A DNA stretch of 41,578 nucleotides from SAR116 cluster bacterium MED-G06 (lineage in GTDB: Bacteria; Pseudomonadota; Alphaproteobacteria; Puniceispirillales; Puniceispirillaceae), in NCBI GenBank assembly GCA_002457745.1, contig NTKV01000004.1:1-41578 (forward strand). Direction: 5' to 3'. Position 1 is the first letter of the stretch. Every line of letters begins with the position of its first letter. The notes beneath the pieces were generated by a model that did no database searches, was not told the origin of the DNA, and was given only the letters and a program-made list of their open reading frames with translations. Shown piece after piece: positions 7,972 to 15,441 of this stretch. The position numbers were made by a program, and so were the translations under genes.

Positions 7972-8710
7972 ATGGAGCGAGGACGCGCTGGTTCTGTCAG
8001 TGCGCCCACATGGCGAGAGCAGCGCGGTGGTGTCCGTTCTTACTGCCGCACAGGGGCGTCATGCCGGGCTGGTGCGCGGCGGCAATTCATCACGCCTTCG
8101 CGGTGTATTGCAGCCGGGAAACCGGGTGCGGGCGGACTGGCGTGCACGGCTTGAAGAACAGCTTGGTCAGATGTCCATCGAACTGGCGCAATCGGTGCCG
8201 GCGCTGTTCCTTGATGACCCGCTGAGGCTTGCCGGACTGGCGTCAGCCTGTGCGCTTCTCGATGGAAGTCTTCCGGAACGCGAGGCGCAGCCGCCTCTCT
8301 ACAGCGCCACGCAGGCGCTTCTCGATCTGATGGCGATGGAGGATCCCGAGCATCGCTGGCTTGAAGGCTATGTTCGCTGGGAGCTTGGCCTGCTGCAGGC
8401 TGTTGGCTTCCGCCTCGATCTCGACAGCTGTGCAGTCACCGGGGTGCTGGACCGTCTTGCGCATGTCAGCCCGAAATCCGGACGCGCCGTAGCCGAAGGC
8501 GCGGCTGGTGAATTTTCCGGCAGGATGCTGACCCTGCCACGCTTTCTTGGCGGGGTGGCCTGCAACCGTCATGATTTCGATGCCGGTCTGGCCCTGACCG
8601 GACATTTTCTCGAACGTCGGGTGTTTGCCGCCCATCATGTCGATTTGCCGCCGCAAAGGCGCCGTCTGGCCGACATGGTGGCTGGCATATATGGTGGTTT
8701 GACGGTATAA
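7964..8710 (+). CDS. recO: DNA repair protein RecO
   Basis: RecO works with RecR in the RecF pathway to load RecA on SSB-coated DNA gaps. The 248-residue protein begins MPEWSEDALVLSVRPHGESSAVVSVLT, the typical N-terminal OB-fold start, and continues with GRHAGLVRGG. The middle and C-terminal part is helical and Leu/Ala-rich, with YVRWELGLLQAVGFRLDLDSCAVTG as the best-conserved stretch (the GFRLDL.. element). The frame is open upstream, but the ATG at 7964, eight bases before the end of the era stop, gives the family start. I do not see the four-cysteine zinc site of some RecO proteins, which is often absent in this class. Confidence 0.93.
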   Translation: MPEWSEDALVLSVRPHGESSAVVSVLTAAQGRHAGLVRGGNSSRLRGVLQPGNRVRADWRARLEEQLGQMSIELAQSVPALFLDDPLRLAGLASACALLDGSLPEREAQPPLYSATQALLDLMAMEDPEHRWLEGYVRWELGLLQAVGFRLDLDSCAVTGVLDRLAHVSPKSGRAVAEGAAGEFSGRMLTLPRFLGGVACNRHDFDAGLALTGHFLERRVFAAHHVDLPPQRRRLADMVAGIYGGLTV

Positions 8711-8780
8711 ACACGGCCATATCTATGGTCAGGGCTGGGAAAGTCAGGGCCGGTTCCGTTGTTCTTGAGGATGCCCGCGG

Positions 8781-11006
8781 ATGAGCGATGACGTGATCAC
8801 CGAAGATGATAATGGCCGGATTATCGATACGGCATTTTCGGCAGCGCTGAGCGAACGCTATCTTGCCTATGCCCTTTCGACCATTACCTCGCGCTCTCTG
8901 CCAGACGTTCGTGACGGCCTGAAGCCGGTTCACCGGCGCTTGCTGTTTGCCATGCGCCAGCTGCGCCTTGACCCGGGGCAGGGGTTCAAGAAATCGGCGC
9001 GGGTTGTCGGCGACGTGATGGGTAAATTCCATCCGCATGGTGATGCCGCGATTTATGACGCGATGGTGCGGCTGGCCCAGGAATTCGCCATGCGCTACCG
9101 GCTTGTCGATGGACAGGGCAATTTCGGCAATATCGATGGCGATAACGCCGCTGCAATGCGCTACACCGAGGCGCGGATGACCGAGGTGGCGCAGCTCCTG
9201 CTGGACGGTATCGACGAGGACACGGTCGATTTCCGCCCCACCTATGACGGGGAATCCGAGGAGCCATGCCTGTTGCCGGCCGGTCTTCCAAACCTGCTGG
9301 CGAATGGTGCGCAGGGCATCGCGGTTGGTATGGCCACCTCGATTCCGCCTCACAATGTCACCGAACTTGCCGATGCGGCGCTGCATCTGATCAGGCATCC
9401 GAACGCCTCGGTGGACACGCTGCTGCAATATGTGAAAGGCCCTGATTTCCCGACTGGTGGCATTCTGGTCGAGCCGGCAACCAGCATTCGCGACGCCTAT
9501 GACACCGGCCGCGGCGGCTTTCGTGTGCGCGCCCGCTGGACGGTTGAAAAGGAAAAGGGCGGCGCCTGGCAGATCGTCGTCACCGAAATTCCCTATCAGG
9601 TGCAGAAATCCCGCCTGATCGAGCGTATGGCCGACATGCTGCAGGCAAAGAAACTGGCCTTCCTTGCCGATATTCGGGATGAGTCCGCCGAAGATCTGCG
9701 CATTGTCCTCGAGCCGAAATCGCGGCGGATGGAACCGGATGTGGTGATGGAAAGCCTGTTCCGTCTGACCGATCTTGAATCGCGCGTGCCGCTGAACCTG
9801 AATGTTCTTGATGCCGATGGCCGCCCGGGTGTGATGAACCTTCGTGGGGCGCTGAATGCCTGGCTTGCGCACCGGCGTGAGGTGCTGCTGCGCCGCTCCA
9901 ACTTCCGGCTTGGCAAGATCGCGGTGCGGCTTGAGGTTCTGGAAGGCTACCTTGTCGTCTTCCTCAATCTTGACGAGGTGATCGCCATCATTCGTGAAGC
10001 CGAGAACCCGCGTGTCCGCCTGATGGACCGGTTTGAGCTGACCGAAACCCAGGCGAATGCCATTCTCGACATGCGACTGCGTTCCCTTCGCCGGCTTGAG
10101 GAGATGGCGTTGAAGACCGAGCGTGAGTCGCTGATCGCCGAGCAGAAGGAATTGACCGCGCTGGTTGGGGACGAAGCGCAACAGTGGCAGCGCATCACTG
10201 CCGAGATCCGCGACATGAAGGCGATGTTCGCCAAGACCGACAGCCGCCGCACGGATTGTGCCGAAGCACCGCAAATTGATCTTGATGCCGCCGAAATGCT
10301 GGTCGAGCGCGAGCCGATCACGGTGATCTGTTCGGAAAAGGGCTGGATCCGCGCGATGAAGGGCCATCAGGACCTCGAGGCCGAATACAAGTTCAAGGAA
10401 GGTGACGGGCCGGCCTTCATCTTCCATGCCGAAACCACGGACAAGATTCTTGCTTTTGCCGAGAACGGGCGTTTCTACACGCTGAACGCTGACAAGCTGC
10501 CGCGTGGGCGTGGCTTCGGCGAACCGGTCAGCCTGATGGTCGATCTGCCGGCTGACGTCGATATCGTCCGGCTGATGAAGGCCATGGGCGAAAAAATGCT
10601 TGTCGCCGCCAGCACCGGGCATGGGCTGGTTGTTCCGGTCGAGGCCGCATTGGCGCAGACGCGAAGCGGCAAGCAGGTTCTGAACATCTCCGGCACGGCG
10701 CGCGCCGTCGCCTGCTGTATCGCTGATGGGGACATGGTCGCGACTGTCGGGGTCAACCGCAAGCTTCTGGTCTTTGGCATCGATGAGGTGCCGGAAATGA
10801 CCCGCGGGAAGGGCGTGATCCTTCAGCGCTTCAAGGATGGTGGGCTGGCCGACGTCACGGTCTACAGGTCCGAGGCCGGATTGTCATGGAAGGCCGGCGG
10901 TGGCAGAACGCGCACTGAAACCGATATGCAGCCCTGGCTTGGAAAGCGGGCAGGGGCTGGCAAGATGCCGCCGACCGGATTCCCGCGGCCGGCGCGCTTC
11001 ACCTGA
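8781..11006 (+). CDS. parC: DNA topoisomerase IV subunit A
   Basis: The cleavage and religation subunit that, with ParE, unlinks daughter chromosomes. The 741-residue protein has the winged-helix region with the active-site Tyr128 in AAMRYTEARM, the DGLKPVHRR motif, GDVMGKFHPHGDAAIYDAM at 78-96, and the coiled-coil region from about residue 380. The C-terminal part (from about 490) is a short beta-pinwheel-like domain, shorter than in GyrA and without an obvious GyrA box, so ParC is favoured over GyrA. At the position of E. coli ParC Ser80 the protein has Ala89. The gene ends four bases from the convergent bpt gene. ParE is not in the window. Confidence 0.93.
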   Translation: MSDDVITEDDNGRIIDTAFSAALSERYLAYALSTITSRSLPDVRDGLKPVHRRLLFAMRQLRLDPGQGFKKSARVVGDVMGKFHPHGDAAIYDAMVRLAQEFAMRYRLVDGQGNFGNIDGDNAAAMRYTEARMTEVAQLLLDGIDEDTVDFRPTYDGESEEPCLLPAGLPNLLANGAQGIAVGMATSIPPHNVTELADAALHLIRHPNASVDTLLQYVKGPDFPTGGILVEPATSIRDAYDTGRGGFRVRARWTVEKEKGGAWQIVVTEIPYQVQKSRLIERMADMLQAKKLAFLADIRDESAEDLRIVLEPKSRRMEPDVVMESLFRLTDLESRVPLNLNVLDADGRPGVMNLRGALNAWLAHRREVLLRRSNFRLGKIAVRLEVLEGYLVVFLNLDEVIAIIREAENPRVRLMDRFELTETQANAILDMRLRSLRRLEEMALKTERESLIAEQKELTALVGDEAQQWQRITAEIRDMKAMFAKTDSRRTDCAEAPQIDLDAAEMLVEREPITVICSEKGWIRAMKGHQDLEAEYKFKEGDGPAFIFHAETTDKILAFAENGRFYTLNADKLPRGRGFGEPVSLMVDLPADVDIVRLMKAMGEKMLVAASTGHGLVVPVEAALAQTRSGKQVLNISGTARAVACCIADGDMVATVGVNRKLLVFGIDEVPEMTRGKGVILQRFKDGGLADVTVYRSEAGLSWKAGGGRTRTETDMQPWLGKRAGAGKMPPTGFPRPARFT

Positions 11007-11017
11007 TCTGTCAGGTG
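11000..11017. terminator. hairpin formed by the two convergent stop codons of parC and bpt
   Basis: A perfect 7-bp stem, CACCTGA at 11000-11006 and TCAGGTG at 11011-11017, with the loop TCTG. Each arm includes one of the two TGA stop codons. As the genes converge with a four-base gap, this is the only place for a shared bidirectional terminator. No T-tract follows on either strand, so it is at best a weak or Rho-assisted signal. Confidence 0.35.
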
Positions 11018-11751
11018 GTGGCGGGATCGCCGGTATAGGGCCGCCAGTCGCCATCGACATAGATTTCGGCGGGCTGGAAGCGGGATTTGTACATCATCTT
11101 CTGGCTGCCGGACACGTAATAGCCCAGATAGAGCCATGATGCCCCCCGCGAGGCAGTGACATCCAGCAGATCAAGAATCATGTAGGTGCCGAGCGACCGC
11201 GCTGATTCCGCCGGGTCGAAGAAGGAATAGACAGCGCTCAGCCCGTCATCCTGCACATCCGTCAGGACACTGCCGACCAGCCGGCCATCCTCATCCCGGT
11301 AATTCGCCAGAAAGCTCTCGATCGGGCTGTTCTCGATCATCGAGATGAAATCGTCGCGTCCCATATTGGCCATCTGGCCATCGCCATGTCGCCCGCGAAT
11401 ATAGGACAGGAACAGCTGGTATTGCTCATTTGTCGGCCGGATCGGTGCGAGGCTGCGCGTCAGGTCACTGTTTGCGCGCTTGATCCGGCTCAGGTTCCGC
11501 CCGGGCCGGAAGCTGTTGACGTTGACCCGCCAGGGAAGACAGGCCTGACATTGCGGGCAGACCGGTTTGTAGACCCAGTTCTCGACACGTCGGAAGCCGG
11601 CCCGTGCCAGCTCGTCATGGAGGGCCGGGTTCTCCGAGATGTCGACCGCCACCCGCTGTTCCGTCCTGCCGCTGATATAGGGGCAGTCGGATCGCATGCT
11701 GAGCCGCATCTGAAGCGGCGGAAGCTGGTGTAGACGCTTGTCCTGATCCAT
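11011..11751 (-). CDS. bpt: aspartate/glutamate leucyltransferase (N-end rule)
   Basis: Transfers leucine from Leu-tRNA to proteins with N-terminal Asp or Glu, marking them for ClpS/ClpAP degradation. The 246-residue protein belongs to the ATE1-related group: SDCPYISGRTEQRVAVDI near the N-terminus, the Cys-rich YKPVCPQCQACLPWRVNV, and the C-terminal acyltransferase core with VYSFFDPAESARSLGTYMILDL and YLGYYVSGSQKMMYKSRFQP. The name Bpt rather than arginyltransferase follows the bacterial family rule. It is the last gene of a minus-strand set after hemB and ilvA, and converges on parC. An independent promoter could lie in the 77-base gap upstream. Confidence 0.93.
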   Translation of the reverse strand: MDQDKRLHQLPPLQMRLSMRSDCPYISGRTEQRVAVDISENPALHDELARAGFRRVENWVYKPVCPQCQACLPWRVNVNSFRPGRNLSRIKRANSDLTRSLAPIRPTNEQYQLFLSYIRGRHGDGQMANMGRDDFISMIENSPIESFLANYRDEDGRLVGSVLTDVQDDGLSAVYSFFDPAESARSLGTYMILDLLDVTASRGASWLYLGYYVSGSQKMMYKSRFQPAEIYVDGDWRPYTGDPATT

Positions 11752-11828
11752 GTACCCAAGCTGTCCTGTTTGTCCGGCAGAGGCAAGGCAACAGATGCCG
11801 CACCCAAATTAAACGCCTCTATTAGGTG

Positions 11829-13049
11829 TTAGCCGACAGAGCTGTCTTCAAGCTGTTGCACCTGAAAATTCGATCCGCGAAGATCGGCGATGATTTCGTC
11901 GACATGCTCGGGGCCGCGGGTTTCGATGACCGCGTCGATCTTGGCCAGTTTGGCAGGCACATCGTAAAACAACCGCTGATGGTAGATTTCGACGATATTG
12001 CCGCCGCAACGGCTGATCGAGGCGGTGATCGCCGCCAGCATGCCCGGCTCGTCAGAGATGTCGATCCGCAGACGCGCCAGCCTGCCGTCGCTTGCCATGT
12101 TGCGGTTCAGGATGGAGGCAAGGAGGCGCGGGTCGATGTTCCCGCCGCAGATCACCACTCCAACCTTCTTGCCAGCAAACAACTGCCGGTGCTGGTGGAT
12201 CGCGGCGATCCCGGCAGCACCCGCGCCCTCGGCGACGACGCGCTGCTGTTCAATCAGGCTGCCAACGGCCCATTCCAGTGACTGTTCATTGACCAGCAGG
12301 ATATCGTCGACAAGATTGCTGACCACCGGCCGCGTCACGCCACCAGGTTTTTTCACCGCAATGCCCTCGGCAAGTGTCTCGCCGCCACAGACAATCTCCT
12401 TGCCGTCCACCGCAAGCTTCATCGTCGGGTAGAGTTCTGTCTGTACGCCGTAGATCCGCAGGTTCGGACGGATCTCGCGGGCGATGGTGGCGATACCGCC
12501 GATCAGGCCGCCACCGCCAATCGGCACGACGAGCGTGTCGATGTCATCCGCTTCCTCCAGCATCTCCAGCCCGGCTGTTCCCTGGCCGGTCATCACCAGC
12601 TCATTGTCATAGGGATGGATCAGCGATAACCCGCGTTCCTCGATCAACTTTCCGACAAGACCTTCACATTCATTCAGATTGCGGCCTTCCAGTACGACGT
12701 CTGCCCCGAAGGAGCGCGTTCGTGATACCTTGGCGAAAGGCGTCTGGGCCGGCATTACGATGACCGCCGGGATGCCCATGGCGCGGGCGTGAAAGGCGAC
12801 CGCCTGCGCATGGTTGCCGGCCGACATGGTGATCACGCCGCGTTCGCGTGCCGTTGTGTCCAGCGCCTGCATTGCCATGTAGGCGCCACGTGCCTTGAAC
12901 GAAGAGGTGTGCTGAAGATTCTCAAGCTTCAGCATCAGGTCACACCCCAGGGTGGCGGACAGCATCGGTGCATTCACAAAGGGTGTACGAATGACCTTGC
13001 CACGCAGTAGGTCTGCGGCGTCGAGGATATTGGCAGCTGTGACACCCAT
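11829..13049 (-). CDS. ilvA: threonine ammonia-lyase (PLP-dependent, ACT domain)
   Basis: Deaminates threonine to 2-oxobutanoate, the entry to isoleucine synthesis. The 406-residue protein is the medium-length form: a fold-type II PLP domain with the Schiff-base lysine in HTSSFKARGA, the Ser/Asn cofactor contact SAGNHAQ, the phosphate-binding glycine loop VVPIGGGGLIGG, then one ACT-like domain from about residue 328. Serine could also be a substrate. The frame offers two ATGs, at 13061 and 13049. GGAGG lies seven bases before the second and there is no good site before the first, so I chose 13049. The gene lies between hemB and bpt in the same direction. Catabolic TdcB proteins lack this C-terminal domain and are about 330 residues long. 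Confidence 0.88.
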   Translation of the reverse strand: MGVTAANILDAADLLRGKVIRTPFVNAPMLSATLGCDLMLKLENLQHTSSFKARGAYMAMQALDTTARERGVITMSAGNHAQAVAFHARAMGIPAVIVMPAQTPFAKVSRTRSFGADVVLEGRNLNECEGLVGKLIEERGLSLIHPYDNELVMTGQGTAGLEMLEEADDIDTLVVPIGGGGLIGGIATIAREIRPNLRIYGVQTELYPTMKLAVDGKEIVCGGETLAEGIAVKKPGGVTRPVVSNLVDDILLVNEQSLEWAVGSLIEQQRVVAEGAGAAGIAAIHQHRQLFAGKKVGVVICGGNIDPRLLASILNRNMASDGRLARLRIDISDEPGMLAAITASISRCGGNIVEIYHQRLFYDVPAKLAKIDAVIETRGPEHVDEIIADLRGSNFQVQQLEDSSVG

Positions 13050-13115
13050 GAGTGCCTCCATGGTATGATGATGTGCGGGTTGACCAGACCCCAGTTTGCT
13101 GCGGTTTAACCTGCG

Positions 13116-14204
13116 TCAGGTAGCGTTGTTGGCCTGATCTTTGGCCTGATCGCCAGCCTGATCGCCAGCTTGATCGCCAGCTTGATCGTTAGCCTGGTCT
13201 TTGGGCGTTTCGCCAGCCAGCATTTGCGCCACCTTCGGCGCAAAATAGGTCAGGATTGCATCGGCCCCGGCGCGTTTGAAGCTGGCCAGGCTTTCCATCA
13301 TCGCGCGGTCGGTGTCGATCCAGCCCTTCGCGCCAGCGGCCAGAATCATCGCATATTCCCCTGACACCTGATAGGCGACGCAGGGAACGCCAAATTCGGA
13401 TTTGGCGCGAAACAGGATGTCGAGATATGGCAGGCCCGGCTTGACGATGATGCTGTCCGCACCCTCCGCAAGGTCAAGGGCGATTTCATGGATGGCCTCG
13501 TCGCTATTGGCCGGATTCATCTGGTAGGTGGATTTTCCATCGCTTCCTGCAAGGCTTCCGGCGCGAACGGCGTCGCGGAACGGACCATAGAAGCCGGACG
13601 CATATTTGGCAGCATAGGACATGATCTGCACATTTTCGTGCCCGGCGTCGTCCAGTGCTTCGCGGATGGCGGCGACTCGGCCATCCATCATGTCCGATGG
13701 GGCGATGATATCGCATCCGGCATGGGCCTGGTGAACTGCCTGTTCGCACAGCACAGCCACGGTGGCGTCATTGACGATTTCGCCTTCGACAAGGATGCCG
13801 TCATGGCCATGGTCGGTGAACGGGTCGAGCGCAACATCGCAGATCACACCAAGCCCGGGATGTGCGGCCTTGACCGCGCGCACGGCGCGGCAGACCAGAT
13901 TGTCACCGTCGCGCGCCAGGGTGCCGTCATTGTCCTTCAAGGAGGCGTCAATCGACGGGAAAATGGCTATGGCAGGTATGTTCAGCCTGACGGCTTCGCC
14001 GGCCGCGCTCACCAGCCTGTCAATGCTGTGGCGCATGACGCCCGGCATTGCTGTCACAGCTTCAGACCTGTCGTCGCCCTCAATCACGAACAGCGGCCAG
14101 ATCAGGTCATCAACCGAAAGCCGTGTTTCAGCAAACATGCGGCGGGAAAACGCCTTCATCCTGTTGCGGCGCATGCGCGTGGCTGGAAATTGACCTCTAC
14201 TCAT
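13116..14204 (-). CDS. hemB: delta-aminolevulinic acid dehydratase (porphobilinogen synthase)
   Basis: Condenses two 5-aminolevulinate molecules into porphobilinogen in haem synthesis. The 362-residue TIM-barrel protein has both active-site lysines, Lys200 in SYAAKYASGFYGPFRDA and Lys255 in IIVKPGLPYLDI. The metal region reads DVALDPFTDHGHDG and lacks the three cysteines of the zinc enzymes, which points to the magnesium-dependent type known in alphaproteobacteria and pseudomonads. After the normal end near residue 332 there is a tail of six DQAx units coded by a 12-base tandem repeat. The ATG at 14204 has GGAG about seven bases upstream. It is divergent from the hydratase-family gene at 14301. 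Confidence 0.95.
   Translation of the reverse strand: MSRGQFPATRMRRNRMKAFSRRMFAETRLSVDDLIWPLFVIEGDDRSEAVTAMPGVMRHSIDRLVSAAGEAVRLNIPAIAIFPSIDASLKDNDGTLARDGDNLVCRAVRAVKAAHPGLGVICDVALDPFTDHGHDGILVEGEIVNDATVAVLCEQAVHQAHAGCDIIAPSDMMDGRVAAIREALDDAGHENVQIMSYAAKYASGFYGPFRDAVRAGSLAGSDGKSTYQMNPANSDEAIHEIALDLAEGADSIIVKPGLPYLDILFRAKSEFGVPCVAYQVSGEYAMILAAGAKGWIDTDRAMMESLASFKRAGADAILTYFAPKVAQMLAGETPKDQANDQAGDQAGDQAGDQAKDQANNAT
13129..13200 (-). repeat. 12-bp tandem repeat coding DQAx units in the HemB tail
   Basis: Six 12-base units fill 13129-13200. Units at 13165-13176 and 13177-13188 are identical, and the others differ at one to four bases. On the minus strand they code DQAN, DQAG three times, DQAK and DQAN, directly before the terminal NAT and stop. 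The repeat is in frame and lies outside the barrel fold, so length changes would be tolerated. Confidence 0.9.
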
Positions 14205-14300
14205 CCTCGCTCCAAGAGATTAGGGTGGCTGACCAGATGGCCTTTGAGCCGCCGGGGCATCCCATGCCCCGACATATAGCCAGCATCTTAGCAGGACGCA
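14205..14300. promoter_or_regulatory. divergent gap with a GC-rich dyad, hemB / hydrolase gene
   Basis: The gap between two divergent genes contains a perfect 8-bp inverted repeat, CGGGGCAT at 14253-14260 and ATGCCCCG at 14264-14271, around a CCC centre. Its place between the two starts suggests an operator or a leader hairpin rather than a terminator. A GCAGGA ribosome binding site precedes the ATG at 14301. No clear sigma-70 hexamers were identified. Confidence 0.5.
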
Positions 14301-15356
14301 ATGCAGCAGGACGATATCCATTTTACAACCCATGCCAGCGCTGGTCTTGTCCTGATGGACAGGCCGCGTGCCTTGAACGCCCTCAGCTTCGAGATGGCCA
14401 GCGCGATTGTTGCACAGCTTTCCGCCTGGGCGGAGGATGACAGCATCGGGCATGTTGTGCTTGCCGGCTCGGAGGCGCGCGCCTTCTGCGCTGGCGGGGA
14501 CATCCGTGACCTTTACCGGATGGCTGGTGAAGGCGACCATGATGGGATGGCTGTCTGTTTTCGCGCTGAATATATGGCTCATATGGTCATTGCGGAGTTT
14601 CCGAAGCCGGTCATCTCGCTTGCTGACGGCATCGTCATGGGCGGCGGTGCAGGCCTGATGCAGGCCGGCAGCCATGCTCTTGTGACCGACAAGACCCGCT
14701 TTGCGATGCCGGAAAGTGCCATCGGTCTGTTTCCGGATGCGGGAGCCAGCGTCTTTCTGGGGCGCTGCCCGCGCCCGCTGGCACTCTGTCTTGGCATGAC
14801 TGGCCGGATCATCGGGGCAGCTGATTGCCTGATGCTGGGTCTGGCGCACGCGGTGGTGCCATCCGACGTCATGACCAGGCTGCGGGATGAGCTTCTGAGA
14901 TGCGATAGCAGCGAGATTGACGAGGTGATTGACCTCTATCGTGCCGATCCAGGCATTGCCCCGCTGCAGGCCCACCGCACCGAGATCGACCATATCTTCA
15001 CCGGCGATGACCCGATTTCGATGCGTGACCGCGCCGGTGACATGGCAAGACTGAAAGGAAGCAGTCTCGCCGCCGAAATCCATGAGGCGCTGTCGACACG
15101 ATGTCCGATGACAATGCATGTCTTTCGGCGATTGCTGGATATGGCGGACGAGATCGCCGATATTCCGGCAGCCTTGATGCTGGATTACCATCTTGCGCTG
15201 CGCATGACCCGGCGCGACGATTTTCGCGAAGGGGTGCGTGCGGTGCTGGTCGACAAGACCAATGATGCCGCCTGGACGCCGGCCCGGCTCGAGGATGTGG
15301 AAGCATCCATGGTCGACGCGATCTTTGACCGAAACGGACTGCCGTCCTTGCGCTAG
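14301..15356 (+). CDS. 3-hydroxyisobutyryl-CoA hydrolase-like protein (enoyl-CoA hydratase/isomerase family)
   Basis: A crotonase-fold protein of 351 residues, longer than ordinary enoyl-CoA hydratases (about 260) and the right length for the HIBCH group, which hydrolyses 3-hydroxyisobutyryl-CoA in valine breakdown. The oxyanion-hole segments are AFCAGGDIRDLY at 61-72 and GIVMGGGAGLM at 110-120. The catalytic pair expected for HIBCH is present: Glu138 in AMPESAIGLFPD and Asp146 in the same stretch. The C-terminal helical extension continues to the end. No other valine-catabolism gene is nearby, so the substrate is inferred from family only. The gene is divergent from hemB and followed by proS in the same direction after 85 bases. 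Confidence 0.82.
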   Translation: MQQDDIHFTTHASAGLVLMDRPRALNALSFEMASAIVAQLSAWAEDDSIGHVVLAGSEARAFCAGGDIRDLYRMAGEGDHDGMAVCFRAEYMAHMVIAEFPKPVISLADGIVMGGGAGLMQAGSHALVTDKTRFAMPESAIGLFPDAGASVFLGRCPRPLALCLGMTGRIIGAADCLMLGLAHAVVPSDVMTRLRDELLRCDSSEIDEVIDLYRADPGIAPLQAHRTEIDHIFTGDDPISMRDRAGDMARLKGSSLAAEIHEALSTRCPMTMHVFRRLLDMADEIADIPAALMLDYHLALRMTRRDDFREGVRAVLVDKTNDAAWTPARLEDVEASMVDAIFDRNGLPSLR

Positions 15357-15441
15357 ACGTCTGGCGCGCGCGTGGCTTGCATCAGTGCTGGCATCGCCGT
15401 AGATTGACGCCGCCCGATTTACCCGAGTGGAAGGCCACCTC

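Noticed and set aside
8466-10622. 718-codon open frame on the minus strand opposite recO and parC
   Set aside because: It is the antisense shadow of two clear genes. Its translation is rich in His, Arg and Gln, has no recognisable domain, and arises because GC-rich codon use removes stops in that frame.
13129-13200. possible CRISPR or regulatory repeat array
   Set aside because: Units are 12 bases without spacers and are in frame with the end of hemB, so it is a coding tandem repeat.
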